Source: an uncultured Roseburia sp. (lineage in GTDB: Bacteria; Bacillota; Clostridia; Lachnospirales; Lachnospiraceae). Taken from it: a stretch of 9,674 nt of DNA. Of the stretch, positions 1-5,969 are shown one piece after another. The notes beneath the pieces were generated by a model. The model had not been told where the DNA came from, ran no database searches, and was given only the letters and a program-made list of their open reading frames with translations. The first letter of the stretch is position 1; every line of letters begins with the position of its first letter. A program made the translations under genes and the position numbers. The DNA is taken from contig CAMTDY010000108.1 of NCBI GenBank assembly GCA_947070915.1, positions 1-9,674 on the forward strand, read 5' to 3'.

Positions 1-48
1 TCGTTCCACACTATGTTTTTCTTGCCCAAATATCCACTTCCTATCTTT

Positions 49-76
49 ATTATACTGATTAATTTATCTTTGTCAA
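49..76 (-). promoter_or_regulatory. Strong sigma-A-type promoter firing leftwards out of the window
   Basis: On the minus strand a perfect TTGACA (positions 76 to 71) and a perfect TATAAT (54 to 49) are separated by 16 bases. Transcription would start near position 42 and run out of the left edge, so the gene it serves is not in the window. It is divergent from the promoter at 169-198. The roughly 40 visible leader bases contain no start codon I would trust. The match is exact, so the call is fairly firm; the identity of the gene is unknown. Confidence 0.7.
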
Positions 77-168
77 GTTTGGAATATGCACGAAATGTAA
101 ATGATAAAAGTTCTCAATATGCGGACACACTAAATAAATTACAGGGTAAAAATGACCGATCTTAAGAA

Positions 169-198
169 TTTACAAACTCTTTGTACATGTGATATACT
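169..198 (+). promoter_or_regulatory. Extended -10 promoter for the NusG-II / Gx-transporter pair
   Basis: TTTACA (169-174) and TATACT (193-198) are 18 bases apart, and the bases just before the -10 read TGA, giving an extended -10 (TGN). The predicted transcript starts near 205 and would have a leader of about 74 bases before the ATG at 279. I see no riboswitch or terminator-like fold in this leader. Confidence 0.55.
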
Positions 199-278
199 AA
201 ACAAAATGTAAAAAAACACTTATATATCATGGGCATATGTGTTACTGATCCGTCAGAACACCAGAAATGGGGGAACAT

Positions 279-665
279 ATGAAATTTCTAAAAGCAGATA
301 TTATTTTCCTTTCTATATTGGTTTGTGCTGGTATTCTGCTGACGATATTGATTTATAGCCCACGCAGCTCTACAGGCACATATGTAGAAATCCGAATCAA
401 CGGGGAACAGGCTGCTGTGTATTCTCTTTCTGCAGACCGCAGGGAAATACTGCACACCGCCTCTGGGGAAAATACGATCACCATTCGGGACGGAGCCGTA
501 TCCATGACCGCTGCTGACTGTCCGGATAAAGTCTGTGTCAGCATGAGGCGCATTTCCCGGTCCGGCGAGACCATCGTCTGTCTCCCTCACAAACTCGTAC
601 TGGAGATCAAAAACAGTGAAAGTGGAACATCCTTGCCGGATGCCATTACAGGAGGTGCACCATGA
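279..665 (+). CDS. NusG domain II-containing membrane-anchored protein
   Basis: 128 aa. Residues 7-25 form one hydrophobic N-terminal segment, followed by a soluble domain that should lie outside the membrane. The domain carries the NusG-domain-II signature: a CPDKVC motif at residues 81-86, an ISRSGE stretch around 92-97, and IVCLPHKLVLEI at 99-110, giving three Cys (81, 86, 101) and a His (104). This is the stand-alone membrane-tethered form of the domain, not transcription factor NusG; its biochemical role is not established. I chose ATG 279 because GGGGGA (269-274) precedes it, whereas the in-frame ATG at 267 has no Shine-Dalgarno (SD) sequence. The stop overlaps the next start (ATGA at 662-665), so the two genes are probably translationally coupled. 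The family often occurs near FMN-transferase (ApbE) or Gx-transporter genes; only the latter is present here. The Cys/His set suggests a redox or metal role, which is inference. Confidence 0.85.
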   Translation: MKFLKADIIFLSILVCAGILLTILIYSPRSSTGTYVEIRINGEQAAVYSLSADRREILHTASGENTITIRDGAVSMTAADCPDKVCVSMRRISRSGETIVCLPHKLVLEIKNSESGTSLPDAITGGAP

Positions 666-1159
666 GCCGCATTCGATTTTTGTGCGAATTTTCCATTTAC
701 ACATCACTTGCTTTTATCTTCAGCTATCTGGAAAGCCTGATCCCGCTGCCCCTTCCTTTTCCGGGCATGAAACTGGGTCTGGCAAACCTGGTGGTACTGA
801 TCGTGCTCTATCAAAAAAATCCCGGCTATGCCCTGGGACTTTCCATGCTCCGCAACCTTTTGAATGCATTTACTTTTGGAAGTCTGTTCAGCCTGCTCTA
901 CAGCACTGCCGGCAGTCTTTTGAGTCTTTTTGCCATGGCGCTTACCCTGCGTTTTTCTAAAAAACGCCTGTCCATACTGTCTGTCAGCGCCCTTGGGGGT
1001 ATTTTCCACAATCTGGGACAGCTTTTGTCCGCCTCCTTTTTTGTAGGGATCCGGTCCATCTTATGGTATGCTCCGGCTCTCTATTTCAGCGGTCTCATTA
1101 CAGGAATCCTGACCGGCTGGCTGGCCGGACAGGTGGTCCAAAGAATAAAAAATGGATAA
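662..1159 (+). CDS. Gx transporter family protein (older name: heptaprenyl diphosphate synthase component I)
   Basis: 165 aa, almost wholly hydrophobic, with about five membrane segments (roughly residues 7-27, 38-50, 56-97, 104-130, 135-158). The family signature PFPGMKLGLANL is at residues 32-43 and a conserved GGIFHNLGQL stretch at 112-121. These proteins resemble ECF-transporter substrate-binding (S) subunits. The older label as a prenyl synthase subunit is probably an annotation error in the family, and the substrate is unknown. The start at 662 has a strong AGGAGG (650-655) with six bases of spacing and overlaps the preceding stop by four bases. No energising ATPase or T subunit is in the window. 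No convincing hairpin terminator is seen between 1160 and 1230, only T-rich sequence. Confidence 0.85.
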   Translation: MSRIRFLCEFSIYTSLAFIFSYLESLIPLPLPFPGMKLGLANLVVLIVLYQKNPGYALGLSMLRNLLNAFTFGSLFSLLYSTAGSLLSLFAMALTLRFSKKRLSILSVSALGGIFHNLGQLLSASFFVGIRSILWYAPALYFSGLITGILTGWLAGQVVQRIKNG

Positions 1160-1230
1160 GCAGACAGGATCATTATCTAACATTTTTAGACTTTTTAATA
1201 CATATTTTATATTTTTTTACATTCTTTTTA

Positions 1231-1259
1231 TTGACTAATGGTAAAAGTAATGATAGTAT
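1231..1259 (+). promoter_or_regulatory. Extended -10 promoter of the abrB-like gene
   Basis: TTGACT (1231-1236) and TAGTAT (1254-1259) are spaced by 17 bases, with TGA directly before the -10 (extended -10). It lies in an AT-rich gap between the Gx gene and the regulator and gives a leader of about 55 bases ending in the SD AAAGGAGAG at 1305-1313. Confidence 0.55.
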
Positions 1260-1319
1260 TAAGGCACAGCAAGCGAAAACAAAGAATTTTCCAGATACAT
1301 ACTTAAAGGAGAGCGTATT

Positions 1320-1574
1320 ATGAAAAACACTGGAATTGTAAGACGATTAGATGAGTTAGGTCGTATAACGATTCCTATTGAACTTCGACGTTCACTCGGG
1401 ATTGGTGATCGGGAGTCATTAGAAATTTATACAGAAGACAACAAGATTATTTTAGCAAAATATGCACCTGCTGATATTTTTACAGGCGCAGAAGAAGATT
1501 TGATAGAATATCATGGAAAACTTGTTTCCAAAAAATCTATCAAAGAATTATCCAAGCTAGCTGGTTTAATTTAA
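1320..1574 (+). CDS. AbrB/SpoVT/MazE-type transition-state DNA-binding regulator
   Basis: 84 aa. Residues 1-50 are an AbrB-type swapped-hairpin DNA-binding domain: TGIVRRLDELGRITIPIELR (4-23) is close to the B. subtilis AbrB N-terminus, including the conserved arginines. AbrB-type proteins bind AT-rich DNA as dimers or tetramers and repress post-exponential genes. The C-terminal part (51-84, including DIFTG, VSKKSIKEL and KLAGL) is short and, unlike many clostridial homologues as I recall them, has no Cys pairs. ATG 1320 has a good SD (1305-1313). The gene has its own promoter and terminator and converges on rsmI. Codon use is more AT-rich at third positions than in the neighbouring operon, which may reflect high expression. 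Which AbrB paralogue this is cannot be decided from one window. Confidence 0.87.
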   Translation: MKNTGIVRRLDELGRITIPIELRRSLGIGDRESLEIYTEDNKIILAKYAPADIFTGAEEDLIEYHGKLVSKKSIKELSKLAGLI

Positions 1575-1593
1575 TCATATATCCCTTTAGTGT

Positions 1594-1628
1594 GGCAGGA
1601 GCCCCCCTAGACTCCTGCCTTTCCTTTT
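1594..1628 (+). terminator. Rho-independent terminator after the abrB-like gene
   Basis: An 8-bp perfect stem GGCAGGAG (1594-1601) / CTCCTGCC (1612-1619) with a 10-base loop is followed by a T-rich tail (TTTCCTTTT, 1620-1628), 20 bases after the stop codon. Read on the minus strand it lacks a U-tract, so it should act on plus-strand transcripts only. Confidence 0.8.
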
Positions 1629-1656
1629 GCCAAAAATTATTTTTTATATTAGACAG

Positions 1657-1700
1657 CAGAAGGCGCCATTTTGAACCCTGGTTCAAAATGGCGTCTTCTG
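1657..1700 (-). terminator. Long 20-bp hairpin directly after rsmI, possible operon end or transcript block
   Basis: Positions 1657-1676 pair with 1681-1700 around a four-base loop. All pairs are Watson-Crick except 1663/1694, which is G-U in plus-strand RNA but a C-A mismatch in minus-strand RNA. The arm starts one base after the rsmI stop codon. Neither strand has a U-tract directly behind the stem; on the minus strand the first U run is about 18 bases further. It may protect the 3' end, block converging transcription, or be a dispersed palindrome. The terminator label is inference. Confidence 0.5.
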
Positions 1701-1701
1701 G

Positions 1702-2541
1702 CTATCCTAAAAGACCTTTATAAACTTGATTTTTTGTCATCCCACGGTCTTTCGCTACCGCTTTCATGGCTTCTTTCCGGTCCATTCCCCGGGACAAATA
1801 CTGTTCCATATGCTCCTCAAGAGAAATTTCTTCCCATTTTTTCTGCTCCTGCTGTTCCAGCACGGCTGCATCGGCCCCCTCCAGAACAAATACAAATTCC
1901 CCTCTCGGTTCATTTTCCCGAAAATACCGCATCGCTTCGGCAAGTCTGCACTGCAGCACCGTCTCATGGCGCTTGGTGAGTTCCCGGCACACGGCAATCT
2001 TCCTCTCTGGAGGAATGACCTGTGACACCTGCTCCAGCGTTTTTATGAGCCGGTGGGGGGCTTCATAAAACACAGTGGTGTAGGTGCTGGTCTTCAGCCG
2101 TTCCAGCACTCTGGCGCGTTCTTTTTTCTCCTGGGGCAGAAAGCCCTCAAAAGCAAAATTCCGGGTGTTGAGGCCGGACAGGGTGAGGGCGGTGATAACT
2201 GCCGAGGCCCCGGGCAGGGAGGTGACTTCTGCCCCCGCTTCGTACGCTGCCAGAGCAAGCTCAGCCCCCGGATCGGATATCGCCGGAGTTCCTGCATCTG
2301 TCACCAGAGCGATATTTTTCCCCTCCAGAAGCTGCCTAACCAGCACCGGCGTCTTCTGGTACTTATTGTGCTCGTGATAGCTTACAATGGGTGTCTTTAT
2401 TTCAAAGTGGTTCAACAGCTTCATCGTCTGCCTCGTGTCCTCTGCGGCGATCAGATCTGCCTCTTTCAGTATCCGCAGTACCCGCAGGGTAATGTCTTCC
2501 AGATTACCGATGGGGGTAGCACATAGATATAATGTTCCCAT
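1702..2541 (-). CDS. rsmI: 16S rRNA (cytidine(1402)-2'-O)-methyltransferase RsmI
   Basis: 279 aa, full length for the family. RsmI uses S-adenosylmethionine to 2'-O-methylate C1402 of 16S rRNA in the decoding centre. Motifs of the tetrapyrrole-methylase fold are clear: ATPIGNLEDIT (8-18), AEDTR (33-37), SYHEHN (54-59), VTDAGTPAISDPG (80-92), PGASA (110-114), then FYEAPHR and a C-terminal region ending in QVYKGLLG. The frame stays open upstream to 2601, but I place the start at ATG 2541 because GGAGG sits five bases before it and homologues begin with a sequence like MGTLYLCATPIGN; the extra upstream residues (Arg-rich) would be encoded by a GC-rich inverted repeat. It is the last gene of the operon, at the position of yabC in B. 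subtilis. Confidence 0.95.
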   Translation of the reverse strand: MGTLYLCATPIGNLEDITLRVLRILKEADLIAAEDTRQTMKLLNHFEIKTPIVSYHEHNKYQKTPVLVRQLLEGKNIALVTDAGTPAISDPGAELALAAYEAGAEVTSLPGASAVITALTLSGLNTRNFAFEGFLPQEKKERARVLERLKTSTYTTVFYEAPHRLIKTLEQVSQVIPPERKIAVCRELTKRHETVLQCRLAEAMRYFRENEPRGEFVFVLEGADAAVLEQQEQKKWEEISLEEHMEQYLSRGMDRKEAMKAVAKDRGMTKNQVYKGLLG

Positions 2542-2552
2542 AATTTCCTCCA

Positions 2553-2606
2553 TGCGCGCACGCCTTTTGCGCATTACACAAGTTTGGGCGTGCGCGCACA
2601 AACTTG
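2553..2606 (-). repeat. Two crossing inverted repeats next to the rsmI ribosome-binding site
   Basis: Arm A, 12 bases at 2553-2564, is perfectly complementary to A' at 2587-2598. Arm C, CAAGTTTG at 2579-2586, is perfectly complementary to C' at 2599-2606. In the minus-strand transcript the order is C', A', C, A, so the two helices cross: they form either a pseudoknot or two mutually exclusive hairpins. Arm A ends one base before the GGAGG that serves the rsmI start. The arms are made of alternating GC steps, unlike the surroundings. It may control rsmI translation or mark an inserted repeat; both are inference. Confidence 0.6.
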
Positions 2607-2610
2607 CAGA

Positions 2611-2630
2611 GTGAAAAATTTATTTTTCAC
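2611..2630 (-). repeat. AT-rich 9-bp inverted repeat between the methyltransferase gene and rsmI
   Basis: GTGAAAAAT (2611-2619) and ATTTTTCAC (2622-2630) are perfect complements with two bases between them. It lies 26 bases after the stop of the upstream gene. It could be a weak 3'-end hairpin or part of the leader fold of rsmI. There is no following U-tract. Confidence 0.4.
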
Positions 2631-2656
2631 ACTTTCTCCTGTCTGTCTTTCCCCTG

Positions 2657-3418
2657 TCAATACAGCGCCCGCACTTCTTCCGTGTATACATTTACGCTCT
2701 CATAAACGATAAGGGGCTTTTCCACCACCATGCCGGAGTTTCCGCCCCGGACTCCCTCGATCAGCATCATATTCGGTTCCCTGTCAACATAGGGATAGAC
2801 CAGCCGCAGCCTCTTGGGCTCCAGTCTGTGGGCTGTCATCACTGTAATGATCTCGCTGAGCCGGAAAGGACGGTGCACCATAAAAAAATGCCCTCCCGGT
2901 TTTAACAGCCTGGCGCTCTGACTGACCACATCCTCCAGGGAACACTTCAATTCATGCCTGGCTACCGCCTTGTGGGAAGCTTCATTAGTCAATCCATGGG
3001 AATGGATCATATAGGGCGGATTCGTGGTAACAACATCAAAGGAAGCCGCTTCGTAAAACGAAGATGCCTCCCTTATATCACCGGTGGTCATATGTACCCG
3101 GTCTTCCAGACCGTTAAGGCGGATACTGCGCCTCGCCATGTCTGCAATATCCGCCTGTATTTCCAGTCCTTCAAAATATGCTCCCTCTGTCTTCGCCGAG
3201 AGGAGAATGGGGATCACACCGTTTCCGCTTCCCAGATCAATGGTGCGGCATCCCTTTCCTATCCTGGCAAATCCTGTAAGAAGCACGGCATCCATGCCGA
3301 AACAGAACCATTCCGGATTCTGGATCAGCATCAGGCCGTCCCGCTGCAGGTCATCCAGCCGTTCCCCCTCCCGCAGAAATTTTTCCCCGCAGAAAGATAC
3401 ATCTTTATTTTGCATCAT
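2657..3418 (-). CDS. Class I SAM-dependent methyltransferase, tRNA1(Val) adenine-N6 methyltransferase type (YabB/TrmN6-like)
   Basis: 253 aa. The Rossmann methyltransferase motif I is DLGSGNGVIP (61-70), the acidic ribose-binding residue is likely E86, GDI at 113-115 is the adenine-binding region, and NPPY (133-136) is the catalytic motif of N6-adenine methyltransferases. The upstream part, with LIQNPEWFCFGMDAVLL at about 31-47, is typical of the YfiC/TrmN6 family, which methylates A37 of tRNA1(Val) in Escherichia coli; the substrate here is not proven. The start overlaps the ricT stop (ATGA at 3418); a second ATG at 3415 is possible. It occupies the yabB position. The usual B. subtilis neighbours yabA and yazA are missing on either side. 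Confidence 0.9.
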   Translation of the reverse strand: MMQNKDVSFCGEKFLREGERLDDLQRDGLMLIQNPEWFCFGMDAVLLTGFARIGKGCRTIDLGSGNGVIPILLSAKTEGAYFEGLEIQADIADMARRSIRLNGLEDRVHMTTGDIREASSFYEAASFDVVTTNPPYMIHSHGLTNEASHKAVARHELKCSLEDVVSQSARLLKPGGHFFMVHRPFRLSEIITVMTAHRLEPKRLRLVYPYVDREPNMMLIEGVRGGNSGMVVEKPLIVYESVNVYTEEVRALY

Positions 3419-4326
3419 CAGATCTTTGACTTACCTTCCTTTTTTTCCATCGCTTCCAGTTCTTTCAGCTCCCGGTCATTTTCACCGCCCCGGCTATCAC
3501 GTCTGCGCTCCCGCCTGAATTTGAGATCAGAGACCTGGTACTCCCTAACCTCTTTTTCATCGTTATCCAGCGTAACGACCACTTTTACCTTCTGCTTGAG
3601 CACGCTGACACTCTGAACCTCTCCCGAAAGCCCTTCCGGTGTCTTTACGTGGCTTCCTACATTGGGCAGGCGGCTGTTCAGCTCCTCATAGGCCTCTTCC
3701 TCATTTTTCAGGCAGCACATAAGCCTGCCGCACACACCAGAGATCTTTGTCGGGTTCAGGGACAGGTTCTGCTCCTTCGCCATCTTGATGGATACCGGCG
3801 CAAACTCAGATAAATACGTGTGACAGCACAATGCCCTGCCGCAGATGCCAATACCGCCCCGCAGCTTTGTCTCGTCTCTCACCCCGATCTGGCGCAGCTC
3901 GATCCTCGTCCGGAACACGGAGGCGAGATCCTTTACCAGTTCCCGGAAGTCAATTCTTCCGTCCGCTGTAAAATAAAACAGCAGCTTATTTTTATCAAAG
4001 GTGTACTCCGCCGCGATCAGTTTCATCTCCAATTTGTGCTTGGCGATCTTTTCGAGACAGATCCCAAATGCTTCCTCTTCCTTCTCCCTGTTTTTTCTCT
4101 CGCTCGCCTCGTCTTCCTCTGTGGCAAGACGGATGATCCCCTTTAACGGTGCCACGATCTTTTCCTCCGGCATCTCCGTGGGAGGGAGCACCACAGTCCC
4201 GTATTCAACTCCCTTCGCTGTCTCCACAATGACGTGTGTTTCCCGCTTTATATCTGTATTTTCACCGGGATCAAAATAATATATCTTTCCTGCCTGGCGA
4301 AACCTGACGCCTATTATCGTTTTCAA
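3418..4326 (-). CDS. ricT: RicT, PSP1-domain Fe-S protein of the RNase Y accessory (Ric) complex
   Basis: 302 aa. B. subtilis RicT (YaaT) forms a complex with RicA and RicF that carries Fe-S clusters, promotes RNA maturation with RNase Y, and is needed for sporulation, competence and biofilm formation. The N-terminus (GVRFRQAGKIYYFDPGE, 6-22) and the PSP1 core are clear. The Cys clusters expected to bind iron-sulphur are intact: GICGRALCC (C162, C167, C168) and VCGRLMCC (C199, C204, C205). The C-terminal 40 residues are highly charged. The start codon is TTG at 4326, preceded by GCAGGA with about seven bases of spacing; no in-frame ATG lies nearby and the homologous N-terminus begins exactly here. 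Overlap with the next gene suggests translational coupling. No ricA or ricF is in the window. Confidence 0.93.
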   Translation of the reverse strand: MKTIIGVRFRQAGKIYYFDPGENTDIKRETHVIVETAKGVEYGTVVLPPTEMPEEKIVAPLKGIIRLATEEDEASERKNREKEEEAFGICLEKIAKHKLEMKLIAAEYTFDKNKLLFYFTADGRIDFRELVKDLASVFRTRIELRQIGVRDETKLRGGIGICGRALCCHTYLSEFAPVSIKMAKEQNLSLNPTKISGVCGRLMCCLKNEEEAYEELNSRLPNVGSHVKTPEGLSGEVQSVSVLKQKVKVVVTLDNDEKEVREYQVSDLKFRRERRRDSRGGENDRELKELEAMEKKEGKSKI

Positions 4327-4386
4327 TGTATTATCCTGCCTTTCGCTGTCATTTATTGGCGATTCTCTCCAAAACCGGTCTTCCTG

Positions 4387-5373
4387 CTATTGTTTGAGCG
4401 CCAGCAGCATGAGCTCCATGGCGACCTCAAAGTTCACATTTGCCTTCAGACGCAGTTTTGCCTTATCAAATGCCATAAGAATTTCTTCTATTTTTTCATA
4501 ATCTCTCTGATTTGCCTCCGAGGAGATCGCGCTGAACTCGCTCTGGAATATAAGCTGGTTCATGTTTTTTGTGGCTTTGAACACCAGCACGTCCCGGTAC
4601 CACAGGATCATAAGATCAATGTAATCCTTAATATGATCCTTGTCCTCGCCGATCTCACGGATGATCTCCAACATCTCAGAGACATCCATATTCTGGACAT
4701 TTTTCAGAATCCGCAGAACCTTGTCCTTCTTCTCCTCAAAGTCTTCGGATTCTATGTACCGTATCGCCTTACCGAGATTTCCCTGGGCGAAGATCGCACT
4801 GGTTCTCGCCCGGTAATCCACAACCTTGTATTTATCCATCAGATACTTTTCCACTGTCGCCGTAGACAATGGCCGGAATTCCAGTTTGAGGCACCGGGAC
4901 TGTATCGTAGGAAGCAGGGCATCGATATTGCTGGTGAGCAATATAATGATACCATATTCCGGCGGCTCCTCAATGGTCTTTAACAGGGCATTCTGCGCCG
5001 CCTCTGTCATACGGTCTGCCTCCGGCACGATATAGATCTTATAGGGGCTGGAAAATGGCCGGATCGCAATGGAGCTGTTGATCTTTTCCCGTATGTCATC
5101 CACACCGATACTGGACAATTCCCTGTTCACCCAGATCACATCCGGCTGGTTCCCGGAATCGATCTGGCGGCAGGAAGCACAGCTTCCACAGGGTCTGCCG
5201 CTCTCTTCCGACATACACTGCAGCCCCGCCGCAAAGGTGCGCGCCATGGTCTCTTTGCCACAGCCCACTTCCCCCTGGAAAATATAGGCGTGAAATGGCT
5301 TGTCCCCGCGGATCGCCATCTGGAGATGTTCTTTGATGTCCTCATGTCCCATGATCTCTGAAAATAAAAACAT
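4387..5373 (-). CDS. holB: DNA polymerase III subunit delta' (clamp loader)
   Basis: 328 aa, normal length. The delta' subunit is part of the clamp loader that puts the sliding clamp on DNA. Visible motifs in order: a P-loop-like GEVGCGKET (34-42), a zinc-binding Cys set (C53, C62, C65, C68), a Walker-B-like VPEADRM (117-123), KTIEEPP (132-138), TSNIDALLPTIQSRC (147-161) with the SRC sensor motif, then helical lid and collar domains. I place the start at ATG 5373, preceded by GGTGG with five bases of spacing; the frame is open upstream to 5442, but homologues start near this FSEIMGHE-type N-terminus. It lies between yaaR and ricT as in B. subtilis, with a 60-base gap before ricT. The stop is at 4387. 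Confidence 0.94.
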   Translation of the reverse strand: MFLFSEIMGHEDIKEHLQMAIRGDKPFHAYIFQGEVGCGKETMARTFAAGLQCMSEESGRPCGSCASCRQIDSGNQPDVIWVNRELSSIGVDDIREKINSSIAIRPFSSPYKIYIVPEADRMTEAAQNALLKTIEEPPEYGIIILLTSNIDALLPTIQSRCLKLEFRPLSTATVEKYLMDKYKVVDYRARTSAIFAQGNLGKAIRYIESEDFEEKKDKVLRILKNVQNMDVSEMLEIIREIGEDKDHIKDYIDLMILWYRDVLVFKATKNMNQLIFQSEFSAISSEANQRDYEKIEEILMAFDKAKLRLKANVNFEVAMELMLLALKQ

Positions 5374-5470
5374 ATCAACCACCGTCCCTTTCCCTTGCCG
5401 TATATCAACGCTGTAGTCCGGTGCCGCCGCGCCGGCTCTCAATGATCGTGTCCTGTAGTCTGCTATATTA

Positions 5471-5911
5471 TTAAGTCAGAATATCCAACAGCAGGCCTCT
5501 TATCTCATCAATCTTATCCAGGATCAGCAAATGATCTTTCTCATCCTTCATCAGTTCCTGCGCCAGCTCATCCAGCGCGGCATTTACCCGCTTGATCATT
5601 CCATACACACGGTGCCTGCCCCGTCTGTCCAGAAAATTTTCCCGGCTGAATTTGTGGGACCGGTTCACGATCTCATTCATAAATTCCTGGATCAGCTTGC
5701 GATACCGCTTCATATCCCTTACATCCACGTGCTTCCCAAGCTTTTTCCCCTGCATGGTGATATCCTCCATCATCAGGGTAAGCCTCGCCTGAAGCCCGTC
5801 TTCCTCCAGAGAGCTCATAAGGGTGAATTTAAAATCTTCCCCGGCACTCTGGGTCTGCTTCGCGGTCGTGGCCGCCTGGGTCTGCTGAATGTTATCTATC
5901 TTTATATCCAC
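5471..5911 (-). CDS. yaaR: YaaR family (DUF327) protein
   Basis: 146 aa. Conserved Firmicute protein of unknown function whose gene nearly always sits just before holB. The first 25 residues are polar and Gln/Thr-rich and probably disordered. The rest is predicted helical, with a basic middle (about 64-110: KRYRKLIQEFMNEI, KFSRENFLDRRGRHRVYGMI) and an acidic C-terminus ending in DEIRGLLLDILT. The start is GTG at 5911 with a strong purine-rich SD (GGAGAGG, seven bases upstream). An ATG two codons earlier is out of frame and stops after eight codons. No membrane segment is seen. The function is not known and I do not infer one. Confidence 0.9.
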   Translation of the reverse strand: MDIKIDNIQQTQAATTAKQTQSAGEDFKFTLMSSLEEDGLQARLTLMMEDITMQGKKLGKHVDVRDMKRYRKLIQEFMNEIVNRSHKFSRENFLDRRGRHRVYGMIKRVNAALDELAQELMKDEKDHLLILDKIDEIRGLLLDILT

Positions 5912-5937
5912 CGCTCATCCTCTCCTTCCTAAACTCC

Positions 5938-5966
5938 ATTATATCATTTTTTTTATTTTTTTTCCA
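5938..5966 (-). promoter_or_regulatory. Possible internal promoter upstream of yaaR
   Basis: A perfect TATAAT on the minus strand (5943 to 5938) lies 17 bases after a poor -35, TGGAAA (5966 to 5961). The spacer is an A/T homopolymer-rich tract, which can assist promoters. The start would be near 5931, giving a leader of about 20 bases with the strong SD of yaaR. The poor -35 makes this tentative. Confidence 0.3.
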
Positions 5967-5969
5967 GTC

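Noticed and set aside
31..39. A DnaA-box-like sequence (ATATCCACT) near the left edge.
   Set aside because: Only seven of nine positions match and no second convincing box or AT-rich unwinding element is nearby; not evidence of an origin.
1671..1700. GGTTCAAAAT in the hairpin as a tRNA T-loop remnant.
   Set aside because: There is no acceptor stem, anticodon arm or matching spacing; the resemblance is limited to a few bases.
2053..2526. A 157-codon plus-strand open frame opposite rsmI.
   Set aside because: It is antisense to a well-conserved gene, has no SD, and its protein shows no domain-like composition; it is a shadow frame.
2542..2601. An in-frame N-terminal extension of rsmI by 20 residues.
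   Set aside because: A good SD and a family-typical start are at ATG 2541. The extension is Arg-rich and is coded by the inverted repeat, so it is more likely leader sequence.
4234..4983. A 249-codon plus-strand open frame opposite holB and ricT.
   Set aside because: Long, but wholly antisense to two firmly identified genes, low-complexity in places, and without an SD or family signature.
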